64,000 nucleotides of DNA from Verrucomicrobiia bacterium (GTDB lineage: Bacteria; Verrucomicrobiota; Verrucomicrobiia; Limisphaerales; JADLHS01), in NCBI GenBank assembly GCA_011525685.1, contig WYBW01000037.1, positions 35,767 through 99,766 of the forward strand, written 5' to 3'. The notes under the pieces are model-generated. The model was not told the DNA's origin. It made no database searches and saw only the letters and a program-made list of their open reading frames with translations. The position numbers and the translations under genes are program-made. Of this stretch, positions 55,709-63,914 are shown in pieces. Within the stretch, counting starts at the first letter, position 1, and every line of letters starts with the position of its first letter.

Positions 55709-56308
55709 ATGTCGCAACCCGACCTCACCAAGCTAGCAGAGCACTACGCTGCAATCCTGAAAGAAATTGGCGCAGACGTTGATTCCGAAGGGTTGAAAGA
55801 AACGCCTCTGCGTGCCGCGAAGGCGTTGGTGGAAATGACCGAAGGGTCACGGATGGGAACGGATCAGCTTACGAAGATGTTCAAAGCTGAATGCCGGACG
55901 GCAATCTGTCACGACATGGTGATCGTGGAGGGGATCAAAGAAGTCGGGCTGTGTGAGCACCATCTACTGCCGATTAACATGACCATCACCATCGCCTACG
56001 TCCCCGACAAAAAGATACTCGGATTGTCCAAGCTCTCGCGTATTGCTGGGTACTTTGCACGGAGACTGCAAAACCAGGAGCGAACCGCCCATCTGATTGC
56101 GGCGTTTCTGGAAAGCGTCGTTGAACCTCTGGGCGTGGCCGTGCTGATTGATGGCAAGCACATGTGTGCCATGGCGCGTGGCGTCCGAGATACACATTCA
56201 AACATGAAGGTAAACGTGATGCATGGAGTGTTTCAGAAAGATCAGAATGTGCGCAGCGAGTTTTTGATGAGACTGGCCGCCTCAAAAATCGGGGGACTCC
56301 CGGCCTGA
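55709..56308 (+). CDS. folE: GTP cyclohydrolase I
   Basis: A 199-residue GTP cyclohydrolase I, the first enzyme of tetrahydrofolate synthesis (also 7-deazaguanine and biopterin routes). Zinc ligands are in VGLCEHHLLPI (Cys, His) and HMCAMARGVRD (Cys). LSRIAGYFARRLQNQERT is the substrate-binding helix. The ATG at 55709 gives the family's normal length. Why it lies in a carbon-stress island is unclear. Confidence 0.95.
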   Translation: MSQPDLTKLAEHYAAILKEIGADVDSEGLKETPLRAAKALVEMTEGSRMGTDQLTKMFKAECRTAICHDMVIVEGIKEVGLCEHHLLPINMTITIAYVPDKKILGLSKLSRIAGYFARRLQNQERTAHLIAAFLESVVEPLGVAVLIDGKHMCAMARGVRDTHSNMKVNVMHGVFQKDQNVRSEFLMRLAASKIGGLPA

Positions 56309-56360
56309 GTAGCATGGACGATACACCAGACCGCATTTGTCAAAACGTGAGAGCATCAAC

Positions 56361-57107
56361 ATGAAAAGTGGCACCTTGAACAGACTACCTCTGAGGCAAA
56401 CTGAACTGCAGGCATGGCGGTCGTACATTCTCAGTCAACTTCAGAGCGACAGAATAACGTGGTCAGCGGACAGTCGGCGGCCCGGACCCGCGGTCACGAT
56501 TTCTTATCAAACCGGCTCTGGTGCCCACGAAATTGCAAAGTCGTTGGCTGGCGCTTTACAGAAAGCGGAATCCAACGGACATGTCCCATGGACCGTCTTT
56601 GACCGCGAGTTGGTGGAAAAGGTGCTTGAGGAGCACAAGTTACCTAAAGCCCTGGCGAAGTTGATGCCCGAGGATCGCCGATCCTTTATTCAGGACGCAG
56701 TGGAGGAATTGGTCGGCCTGCGTCCGCCATCGTGGGTTATGGTGCCGAAAATCGCGGAGACAGTCCTGCACCTGGCTGACGCCGGGCATGTGATCCTGGT
56801 GGGCCGTGGGGCGAACTTCATCACGGCGCGCATGCCTAATGTATTCCATGTCCGGCTGATTGCGTCGCTGCCGAACCGGATTGAGCGGGTGCAAACATCG
56901 CACGGCTTGACCTCGGAGGAAGCCACTGCGTTTGTCAGGAGCGAAGATCGCAGTCGCAGCCGATACGTGAAGGAGCACTTCCACAAGTTCATTGACGACG
57001 ATTTGTCTTATCATTTGATCCTCAACACGGACCACATTTCGTTGGCAGACGCCGCGCAGTTGATCAGCGAGGGAGCGCGGCGGTGCTTCGGTTGGAGGGG
57101 CGAATGA
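56361..57107 (+). CDS. cytidylate-kinase-like protein
   Basis: A 248-residue member of the cytidylate kinase-like family (PF13189 type). VTISYQTGSGAHEIAKSLA corresponds to the modified P-loop, VFDRELVEKVLEEHKL and VILVGRGANFI are typical, and RVQTSHGLTSEEATAFVRSEDRSRSRYVKEHF forms the lid region. Several island genomes pair such kinases with stress proteins; the true substrate is unknown. It overlaps the second mug-like gene by ATGA. Confidence 0.82.
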   Translation: MKSGTLNRLPLRQTELQAWRSYILSQLQSDRITWSADSRRPGPAVTISYQTGSGAHEIAKSLAGALQKAESNGHVPWTVFDRELVEKVLEEHKLPKALAKLMPEDRRSFIQDAVEELVGLRPPSWVMVPKIAETVLHLADAGHVILVGRGANFITARMPNVFHVRLIASLPNRIERVQTSHGLTSEEATAFVRSEDRSRSRYVKEHFHKFIDDDLSYHLILNTDHISLADAAQLISEGARRCFGWRGE

Positions 57108-57703
57108 TCAAGTACCAAATTTCCAACGACCCGAAGATTCTGTTTGTGGGCATCAATCCGCATCCTGGTTCGCATCGCCGTGGCGTGCCTTTTTCCAACA
57201 ACAAGATGTTCTGGTATTTGCTCAATCGCGCCGGGCTGCTGAACGAGAAAGAAAGCGATCTCAAAAACGACGAATCGCTCAAGCAGATTTATGACGACAA
57301 ATTCGCACCGCAATACGGATTGAATTTTGTGAATTTGGTGGACCGCCCGACGGTTGAGGTAACGGAACTAATCAAGGGAGAGGAACAAGCCGGCGTGCGT
57401 CGCGCTCTAAAGATCATCCGGACGCGCCGACCTAAAGTCGCCTGTTTCATCGGCAAAGTGACGTTCAACAAGTTCTTCGGCAGTCGAGAATGTAGTTTCG
57501 GCTGGCAGACTGGAATTGAAAAATCGCGAGTTTACCTGATGCACTTTCCCATTCGTGGGTTGGCGTCCATTCGCGTGAAGGAGTTGAAAGAAGTCAAGCG
57601 AGCGGCCGAATCAACTGCTTTTGACGGCAAGCTCGAACTGAAAATTGGAAACGCCCGCTACGGGAAGGCAGTTTGCAGTGATCGTCACTTTTTGAATCCA
57701 TGA
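57104..57703 (+). CDS. Mug/TDG-like uracil-DNA glycosylase family protein (copy 2)
   Basis: A 199-residue paralog of 41979-42518: ILFVGINPHPGSHRRGVPF, FVNLVDRPT and MHFPIRGLASIR match nearly residue for residue. It has about 25 extra C-terminal residues. It overlaps both neighbours (ATGA at each end). Divergence between the copies is modest, suggesting a duplication within this lineage. Confidence 0.82.
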   Translation: MIKYQISNDPKILFVGINPHPGSHRRGVPFSNNKMFWYLLNRAGLLNEKESDLKNDESLKQIYDDKFAPQYGLNFVNLVDRPTVEVTELIKGEEQAGVRRALKIIRTRRPKVACFIGKVTFNKFFGSRECSFGWQTGIEKSRVYLMHFPIRGLASIRVKELKEVKRAAESTAFDGKLELKIGNARYGKAVCSDRHFLNP

Positions 57704-58665
57704 ATCATAAGATCAAAGTCTACGAAAACGTTTTTGAGATGCTGCCCAGCGAAGAGAATCCCTCTCCGCTGGTGCGCATCAATAAACTGAACCCGCGCGC
57801 CGAATTTCCGCTTTACGCCAAGCTCGAATGGATGAATCCGTTCGGCTCGGTGAAGGATCGCGCCGCGTGGGCCTTGCTGAACGACCTTGAATCGCGCGGC
57901 GAACTCGCCAACGGGCGCGGATTGGTTGAGCCGACTTCGGGCAACACTGGCATCAGTCTGGCCGCGATGGCGCGGGCGCGCGGCCACCGTTTGCTGGCGG
58001 TCGTGCCGAACAAAGTGCCGCTGGAAAAGAAGGTGCTTCTGAAAATTGCCGGAGCCGATCTGGAAGTCGTTTCGGACGAACTTTGTCCCGCCCCCGGCCT
58101 GGGTGACGGCTCAATCAACCTGGCCAAAACGCACGCAAAAGCTTCGGCCAAAAAATACGCGATGCCCAATCAGTATGAAAACGACAAGAACTGGGAGGCG
58201 CATTACCAAACCACGGGGCCGGAGATTTGGAAGCAGACTGAAGGCAAAATCACTCATTTGTTCGTCACGCTTGGCACGTGCGGCACGGTGACGGGTATCG
58301 CCCGGTTTCTGCGCGAAAAGAAGCCCGCCGTGAAAGTTATCGCAGTTCAACCGACCGAAGGCCATGACGTGCCGGGATTGCGGAATGTTTCGCAACTGAG
58401 TGTTTCCAAACTCTTCGATGCCTCGCTCGTGGACGACATTCTCGAAGTGGATTTTCGCCTCGCGTACACCCGCGCGATGGAGTTGTGTCAGAACGAAGGA
58501 TTGCTCGCGGGCCCAAGTTCCGGACTGGTTTTCACTGGCGCGCTGGAAATTGTGGCGCGCGATCAGCAAGGTTTCGGCGTGATGATCTTTCCGGACAACA
58601 TTTTCAAATACACCTCGAACATGATCAAACACATTCCCGGGCTCGGTTCGGGAAACCAACCTTAA
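57700..58665 (+). CDS. cysteine synthase family PLP enzyme
   Basis: A 321-residue fold-type II PLP enzyme (CysK/CysM). NPFGSVKDRAAWALL holds the Schiff-base lysine, EPTSGNTGISLAAMA binds the substrate carboxylate, and LGTCGTVTGIARFL is the phosphate loop. It makes cysteine from O-acetylserine or O-phosphoserine with sulfide or thiosulfate. The rhodanese downstream suggests thiosulfate or persulfide use. Cystathionine beta-synthase activity cannot be excluded. Confidence 0.9.
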   Translation: MNHKIKVYENVFEMLPSEENPSPLVRINKLNPRAEFPLYAKLEWMNPFGSVKDRAAWALLNDLESRGELANGRGLVEPTSGNTGISLAAMARARGHRLLAVVPNKVPLEKKVLLKIAGADLEVVSDELCPAPGLGDGSINLAKTHAKASAKKYAMPNQYENDKNWEAHYQTTGPEIWKQTEGKITHLFVTLGTCGTVTGIARFLREKKPAVKVIAVQPTEGHDVPGLRNVSQLSVSKLFDASLVDDILEVDFRLAYTRAMELCQNEGLLAGPSSGLVFTGALEIVARDQQGFGVMIFPDNIFKYTSNMIKHIPGLGSGNQP

Positions 58666-58676
58666 TCATCAAATCT

Positions 58677-59525
58677 ATGGCAAACTACTCACATCCCGAA
58701 GTCCTGGTCGAAACCGACTGGGTCAAACAAAACCTCGGACAAGCCGGTATCAAACTGATCGAGATTGATGTGGACACCAAAGGCTACGATGCCGGCCATA
58801 TTCCCGGCGCGGTCGGCTTCAATTGGCAGACGCAACTGCAGGATCAGGTGCGCCGTGACCTCATCAGCAAAGAGGCGTTTGAAAAGTTGCTTGGTGACGC
58901 CGGCATTTCTCCGGGCGATACGGTGATTCTTTACGGCGACAACAACAACTGGTTTGCCGCCTACGGCTTTTGGCTGTTCAAAATTTACGGGCACAAGGAC
59001 GTTCGCCTAATGAATGGTGGACGCGTCAAATGGCTCAATGAATCCGACAAGGAACTGACGACCGAACGTCCAAAGATTGTTCCCACGCAATATCGCGCCA
59101 GCGGACCGGACCTGAGTTTGCGCGCGCTGCTGCCCGAAGTTTTGCGGCTACAACCGGGTCAAACCTGCAATCTGGTGGACGTGCGCAGCCCGGACGAATT
59201 CACCGGCAAAGTCATCGCGCCGCCCGGCATGACGGAAACCGCGCAACGCGGCGGCCACATTCCCGGCGCGAAAGGCATTCCCTGGAGCACCGCGGTTAAT
59301 GCCGACGGCACATTCAAATCCGCCGATGACCTGCACCGGATTTATTTTCAGGAGAAGGGTGTGGACGCGAAGAGGGACACGATTGCGTATTGCCGGATTG
59401 GCGAACGCTCCAGCCATACCTGGTTCGTGCTCAAATACCTTCTCGGCCTGAACAACGTAAAAAATTACGACGGCAGTTGGACCGAGTATGGAAGCATTGT
59501 CGGCGCTCCAATCGAAAAAAGCTGA
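58677..59525 (+). CDS. thiosulfate/3-mercaptopyruvate sulfurtransferase (tandem rhodanese)
   Basis: A 282-residue two-domain rhodanese. The inactive N-terminal domain has DAGHIPGAVGFNW and LYGDNNNWFAAYGFWLF (no active Cys). The C-terminal domain has VDVRSPDEF, GGHIPGAKGIPW and the active loop YCRIGERSSH with the persulfide-forming Cys. CRxGxRS-type loops favour thiosulfate over mercaptopyruvate. It follows cysK by 11 bp, a natural sulfur-transfer pair. Confidence 0.92.
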   Translation: MANYSHPEVLVETDWVKQNLGQAGIKLIEIDVDTKGYDAGHIPGAVGFNWQTQLQDQVRRDLISKEAFEKLLGDAGISPGDTVILYGDNNNWFAAYGFWLFKIYGHKDVRLMNGGRVKWLNESDKELTTERPKIVPTQYRASGPDLSLRALLPEVLRLQPGQTCNLVDVRSPDEFTGKVIAPPGMTETAQRGGHIPGAKGIPWSTAVNADGTFKSADDLHRIYFQEKGVDAKRDTIAYCRIGERSSHTWFVLKYLLGLNNVKNYDGSWTEYGSIVGAPIEKS

Positions 59526-59528
59526 GCC

Positions 59529-60239
59529 ATGAAACACATCGGATTGATCGGCGGCCTGAGTCCGGAATCAACGGTCCATTATTACCAGATTCTCTGCCGC
59601 GAGTATAATCGGGAACTGGGCGGGTTGAACTTTCCAGAAATCACTCTCGAAAGTCTGAACCTGCAACAGCTTGTCACGTTGTTCGAGAAGAATGATTGGG
59701 ATGGCGTGGCGGCGATTTTGTCAGCCGCGCTGAATCGCTTGAAACAAGCGGGCGCGGAATTCGCGGCAATCCTTGCCAACACGCCGCACAATGCTTACGA
59801 ACGAATCCGCGGAACGTCGCCGCTGGAGATTCTCACCATCATGGATGCAACGTCAGCGGCGCTTAGAGCTGACGGACGGCGAAAAGTGGCTTTGCTCGGA
59901 ACGAAACCGACAATGGAATTCGGCTTCTTCCAGAAGCATTTTGCCGCCGCTGGAATCGAGACCCTCGTGCCGGAAGCCGGGGAGCGCCGGGAACTCGACC
60001 GCGTCATCTGGGAAGAACTCTCGCATGGCAAAGTCGAAGCATCGTCCCGGGATGCAGCGCGACGGATGCTCGCAGAACTGGAACGGCAGGGAATAGAAGC
60101 CGTCATTCTGGGCTGCACTGAACTGGCGATGTTGATCGAGACTTCGGATACGCCATTGCCGCTCTATGACACCACTCGAATTCACGCCGAAGCTATTCTC
60201 GAATTCGCGCTCGGTCGGAAACTGAAGGGACGCAAATGA
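59529..60239 (+). CDS. aspartate/glutamate racemase family protein
   Basis: A 236-residue Asp/Glu racemase-fold protein: IGLIGGLSPESTVHYYQ and ILGCTELAMLI with the second catalytic Cys. The first catalytic position reads ILANTPHNAYERI, so Thr stands where many racemases have Cys. The Thr/Cys pair is known in a stereospecific L-Asp/Glu subgroup, so it may favour one direction. It overlaps the DUF488 gene downstream. Confidence 0.88.
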   Translation: MKHIGLIGGLSPESTVHYYQILCREYNRELGGLNFPEITLESLNLQQLVTLFEKNDWDGVAAILSAALNRLKQAGAEFAAILANTPHNAYERIRGTSPLEILTIMDATSAALRADGRRKVALLGTKPTMEFGFFQKHFAAAGIETLVPEAGERRELDRVIWEELSHGKVEASSRDAARRMLAELERQGIEAVILGCTELAMLIETSDTPLPLYDTTRIHAEAILEFALGRKLKGRK

Positions 60240-60604
60240 GCCGGACCCATGAACTCAAACTCAAGCGGGCTTACGAACCCGCCGCACCGGAGGACGGTGA
60301 GCGCTACCTCGTGGACCGTCTTTGGCCGCGCGGCGTGAAGAAGGCCGCGTTGGTCCTCACCGGTTGGCTCAAGGAAGTTGCTCCAAGCAATGGCTTGCGG
60401 CGATGGTTCGGGCATGACCCGGCGCGCTGGACGGAGTTTCGCCGCCGCTATCGGGAGGAATTGAAATTTCATGAGGCAGCGTTGAAACCCTTGCGCGACG
60501 CTCTGAAGCGCGGAAAGGTAACGTTGGTTTATTCCGCGCATGACGAGGAGCACAATCAGGCGGTGGTGCTGCGCGAGTTCCTCGCCGCGGGAAAAGGACA
60601 TTAG
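60236..60604 (+). CDS. DUF488 (YeaO-type) protein, copy 2
   Basis: A 122-residue paralog of 25725-26123, matching along almost its whole length (LKRAYEPAAPEDGERYLVDRLWPRGV, FGHDPARWTEFRRRYREEL, VTLVYSAHDEEHNQAVVLREFL). It overlaps the racemase by ATGA and heads a three-gene run of paralogs. Function unknown. Confidence 0.9.
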   Translation: MSRTHELKLKRAYEPAAPEDGERYLVDRLWPRGVKKAALVLTGWLKEVAPSNGLRRWFGHDPARWTEFRRRYREELKFHEAALKPLRDALKRGKVTLVYSAHDEEHNQAVVLREFLAAGKGH

Positions 60605-60624
60605 CCAACCGAAGGAAAATGAAT

Positions 60625-61083
60625 ATGAAAAGTCGCTTGGATTACAAAAACGTTTCCCCCGACGCCATCAAAGCTATGTGGGGATTGGAAAGCTATGTCC
60701 GCAACTGCGGTATCGAACACTCGCTGCTCGAGTTGGTTAAAACGCGCGCGTCGCAAATCAACGGCTGCGCGTACTGCATTGACATGCACACGAAAGACGC
60801 GCGCGCCAGAGGCGAAACCGAGCAGCGTCTTTATGCGCTTTCGGCCTGGAACGAAGCGCCCTTCTTCACCGAACGCGAACGCGCGGCGCTGGCCTGGACG
60901 GAAGCCGTCACCCGCATCGCCGACACCCGTGCGCCGGACGACGTGTATGAAGTTGCGCGCAAACATTTTTCGGAAAAGGAACTGGTGGATCTGACGTTAG
61001 CAATCGTGGCCATCAACGGCTGGAACCGACTGGCCATCTCCTTCCGTGCCGAGGCAGGAACGTATCAGCCGACGAAACATTGA
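60625..61083 (+). CDS. carboxymuconolactone decarboxylase/AhpD-like protein (copy 2)
   Basis: A 152-residue paralog of 14053-14511 with the same CxxC site (CAYCIDMH). AAGGA 8 bp before the ATG at 60625 favours that start over the ATG at 60619. Nucleotide similarity to copy 1 continues past the stop into the next gene. Probable thiol peroxidase or related reductant. Confidence 0.88.
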   Translation: MKSRLDYKNVSPDAIKAMWGLESYVRNCGIEHSLLELVKTRASQINGCAYCIDMHTKDARARGETEQRLYALSAWNEAPFFTERERAALAWTEAVTRIADTRAPDDVYEVARKHFSEKELVDLTLAIVAINGWNRLAISFRAEAGTYQPTKH

Positions 61084-61098
61084 GCGCACCGCCGGAAA

Positions 61099-61452
61099 AT
61101 GAATGCCAACGAACAACGCTCCCGCGCCGGCGCTTCGCGATTGGCGTCGCAGACCGAAGGCCTTGGAACTGTAACGCACGATGTAATTTCTCGACGCTTT
61201 GAGGTTCGTGCTGGCAACCATCCTCTGGCGTTTCTCAGCTACTCGTTCGATGGCGATCGCGTGATCTTCGAGCACACCTTTGTGCCGACTGCCCTTCGCG
61301 GAAAAGGAATTGCCGCGAATCTGGTCCGCGCCGCGCTGGAGGAGGCAAGGCAACGCCGGTGGAAGATCGTTCCCCGCTGTTCGTATGTAGCGGGGTTCAT
61401 AAATCGGAATCTCCAGTTCGCTGATTTGGTGGCGCAGGAGGCTCGGACATGA
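61099..61452 (+). CDS. small GNAT-like acetyltransferase, copy 2, with chimeric N-terminus
   Basis: A 117-residue protein. Residues from about 30 on match the 98-residue GNAT at 27276 (LRGKGIAANLVRAALEEARQRRW, VPRCSYVAGFINRN). The first ~20 codons instead match the 5' end of the PEP-mutase-like gene at 14526: the string CAACGCTCCCGCGCCG and flanking bases are shared. The gene therefore looks assembled by recombination. It overlaps the molybdopterin protein by ATGA. Confidence 0.85.
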   Translation: MNANEQRSRAGASRLASQTEGLGTVTHDVISRRFEVRAGNHPLAFLSYSFDGDRVIFEHTFVPTALRGKGIAANLVRAALEEARQRRWKIVPRCSYVAGFINRNLQFADLVAQEART

Positions 61453-63104
61453 TCGCGTTCGATGCCGCGCACAAGGCTGTTCACTTTCCGGAAGACCGTC
61501 GGTTTCGCATTTGGCTCCTACCTTCGATTCTAGCTGGCGTCGGCGCCTTCGCGGTGTTGTTGATCGCGGCGGCGTGGATTCAATGGGCTTTCGTCGGGCT
61601 GCCGGAAATTTCTGAGGCGAAAGTCAATCCTGCAGGCCCGCACGGTTTTCCGCTGTGGGTGCGATTGTGTCATTTCCTGAATTTCGCATTCATCATGCTG
61701 CTGATCCGCAGCGGGCTCTCGATTTTGATGGATCACCCGCGGCTTTATTTCAACGACCATTGCACGCCGGGAAGTGAATGGCTTCGATTGACGCCGATCA
61801 AAGTTCCACGTGACCGAATTTGGACGGCGAAGGACGACGCCCGCTATATCTCTCCGCTCGTCAGCACGCCCGGCTATCGTCACACCGTTGGGGTCGCGCG
61901 CGTCTGGCATTTCATCAACGTCCACGGTTTTATTCTGACCGGCGCTGTTTTCATCGCGTTGCTGTTTACCACTGGGCAATGGCGTCGGCTGGTTCCCGAC
62001 TCGTTCAGTATCGTTCCCGAAGCCTGGGCAACGTGGGTGCATTACGCCACGTTTCACCTGCCGCCCGAGCCGAACGGATTTTACGCCTACAACGCGCTGC
62101 AAAAACTTTCGTATTTCGCTGTCATATTTGGCCTCGGTCCCCTGGCGATTCTGACCGGCATCGCCATGTCACCGGCGGTGGTGAACCGCTTTCCCTGGTA
62201 TGCGCGGCTTTTTGGAGGTCGGCAATCCGCGCGTTCGATCCACTTTCTAAACATGGTGTGCTTTGTGGGATTCATCGTGGTGCATGTCGCGCTGGTGGCC
62301 GTCACCGGGTTTGCGCGCAATATGAACCACATCGTGTTGGGCACCGACGATCTTCGCTCGCATGGGATGATTATCGGATTGTTTGCCATCGGTGCGGTGG
62401 CGCTCTCCTGGGTGGCAGCGCATTATCTTTCGTGGTTCGCCCCGCGCCGGCTTCAGCACGCGTTGAAACTGGTTACCTACCCCATGCAGTTGCTGACTCT
62501 TAATCGCCTGTCCCCGCAAGGCTGTTATACGGCGGCGGACATCTCACCTCATTTCTGGCCGAACGGGAAAATGCCAAAGCGAAACGATTGGAAGCGGTTG
62601 GCCGAAGGCGGCTTTCGGGACTACCGGCTGAAAGTTGGCGGCCTCGTTGAAACGCCGGTGGAGCTTACGCTCGCGGACCTTGCCAAACTCGGAGCACAGG
62701 ATCAAATCACGATGCACCACTGCATTCAGGGTTGGAGTGGGATCGCGCAATGGAGCGGCGTCCCTATGAAAGCTATCATTGACCTCGTACGCCCAAAGCC
62801 GGAAGCGCGGACGGTGGTGCTTTATTCGTTCGGCGAGGCCCTCTACGGCGGCGCTTATTACGACACGCAATCCATCGAGAATGTCCTGAAACCACAATGT
62901 CTGCTGGCCACCCACATGAATGGACAACCGCTGCCGGAGGTGTACGGAGCGCCGTTACGGCTGCGCGTTGAAAATCAACTGGGCTACAAAATGGTCAAGT
63001 GGATTGAACGGATTGAGTTTGTTGAATCGGAAAAAGGCGTGGGTGAGGGCGAGGGTGGAAAAAACGAGGACGACGAGTACTTCGATCTGCTTCCAAACAT
63101 CTGA
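61449..63104 (+). CDS. cytochrome b-type membrane domain fused to a molybdopterin-binding oxidoreductase
   Basis: A 551-residue fusion. The N-terminal ~350 residues have about five to six TM helices with His-rich segments (LCHFLNFAFIMLL, VWHFINVHGFILTG, RSIHFLNMVCFVGFIVVHVALV), as in a b-type cytochrome. The C-terminal part is a sulfite-oxidase-fold Moco domain (FWPNGKMPKRNDWKRL, MHHCIQGWSGIAQWSGV with the Mo-ligand Cys, YGAPLRLRVENQLGYKMVKWI). It probably oxidises or reduces a small substrate coupled to quinone. Its side of the membrane could not be decided, since no Tat signal is visible. It recalls MsrPQ as a single chain. Confidence 0.85.
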   Translation: MIAFDAAHKAVHFPEDRRFRIWLLPSILAGVGAFAVLLIAAAWIQWAFVGLPEISEAKVNPAGPHGFPLWVRLCHFLNFAFIMLLIRSGLSILMDHPRLYFNDHCTPGSEWLRLTPIKVPRDRIWTAKDDARYISPLVSTPGYRHTVGVARVWHFINVHGFILTGAVFIALLFTTGQWRRLVPDSFSIVPEAWATWVHYATFHLPPEPNGFYAYNALQKLSYFAVIFGLGPLAILTGIAMSPAVVNRFPWYARLFGGRQSARSIHFLNMVCFVGFIVVHVALVAVTGFARNMNHIVLGTDDLRSHGMIIGLFAIGAVALSWVAAHYLSWFAPRRLQHALKLVTYPMQLLTLNRLSPQGCYTAADISPHFWPNGKMPKRNDWKRLAEGGFRDYRLKVGGLVETPVELTLADLAKLGAQDQITMHHCIQGWSGIAQWSGVPMKAIIDLVRPKPEARTVVLYSFGEALYGGAYYDTQSIENVLKPQCLLATHMNGQPLPEVYGAPLRLRVENQLGYKMVKWIERIEFVESEKGVGEGEGGKNEDDEYFDLLPNI

Positions 63105-63144
63105 CGAACTAACCGCCGCGTGACGGACAAACGAAGTCACAAGT

Positions 63145-63195
63145 GCCACTTCGCACCGATCCGATGACCCTGGCAGCCGCCACGCTCGAAGTGGC
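63145..63195. repeat. 9-bp perfect inverted repeat with 33-nt spacer
   Basis: GCCACTTCG (63145-63153) is inverted at CGAAGTGGC (63187-63195). It lies in the 219-bp gap between the molybdopterin fusion and the MscS-like gene. No U tract follows the second arm, so it is not an ordinary terminator; an operator or a weak structured end is possible. The rest of the gap shows nothing recognisable. Confidence 0.4.
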
Positions 63196-63323
63196 GAATT
63201 ACCAAACCCGTTGGGTCGCAATGACCTGAGGTTGCGCAATGACGATTATTCTTCAATGGTGGAGAAATGATCGCTATTGTTCACTGACGCGTAATTATTT
63301 GCAGAGTAGCTACAGTTTAGTCT

Positions 63324-63914
63324 ATGGAAGAATTGCAGGACAACATTACGGTTTTCTGGTTGATCTTTGCGGGAATGGTTCTAGGCATCATCGTTGGATC
63401 GCGCGGTTTATTCTGCAATTGGATCGCGGGCATGGTGTTGCGAGCCAAGCATATGCAGCCAGGTGACCTTGTCGAATTTCATAACGGGTGTGCTTGGATA
63501 AAATCATTCGGGGCGGTAAGCCTTATCGTGCAGACTTGTGATAAATGCCACCACATTGTTCCATATCATGATTTCATGGGTGGCATCTTTCCATCAAAGT
63601 CTTACTCGAAGCGCGACTTCATCCTTCGAATTCCCCCGGCGCGAGAGGATATCCAATTCGGGCAGCAAAACCCTTCGCCTGTCGACGACATTGCGCTCGA
63701 ACTCAACTCGGTGTTAGGACAATGTCCAGCCCTTGGCATTATAGAAAAGGTCACTCCGCAAGGTATGGTTCTTAAGACACGCGCTTGGATTAAGAATCCG
63801 ACAGACGGCCTGAGCAACGTCAAGAGCCAATTCGTGCATGAAGTTTTGAATCGGCTCAATGCCGCCGGGTTTACTTTGACTTTTCCAATCGAGCCTGATT
63901 GGAGTCTTAATTAA
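63324..63914 (+). CDS. MscS-like protein with a single TM helix
   Basis: A 196-residue protein matching the TM3, beta-domain and C-terminal part of MscS. One TM helix (ITVFWLIFAGMVLGIIVG) leads to a pore-helix-like CNWIAGMVLRAKHMQPGDLVEF. The beta domain follows with HIVPYHDFMGGIF in place of the MscS IPN segment, and the alpha/beta part ends VHEVLNRLNAAGFTLTFP. TM1 and TM2 of canonical MscS are missing upstream: a stop precedes and no partner frame was seen. Its GC is lower than that of neighbours. No gene follows to 64000. Confidence 0.72.
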   Translation: MEELQDNITVFWLIFAGMVLGIIVGSRGLFCNWIAGMVLRAKHMQPGDLVEFHNGCAWIKSFGAVSLIVQTCDKCHHIVPYHDFMGGIFPSKSYSKRDFILRIPPAREDIQFGQQNPSPVDDIALELNSVLGQCPALGIIEKVTPQGMVLKTRAWIKNPTDGLSNVKSQFVHEVLNRLNAAGFTLTFPIEPDWSLN

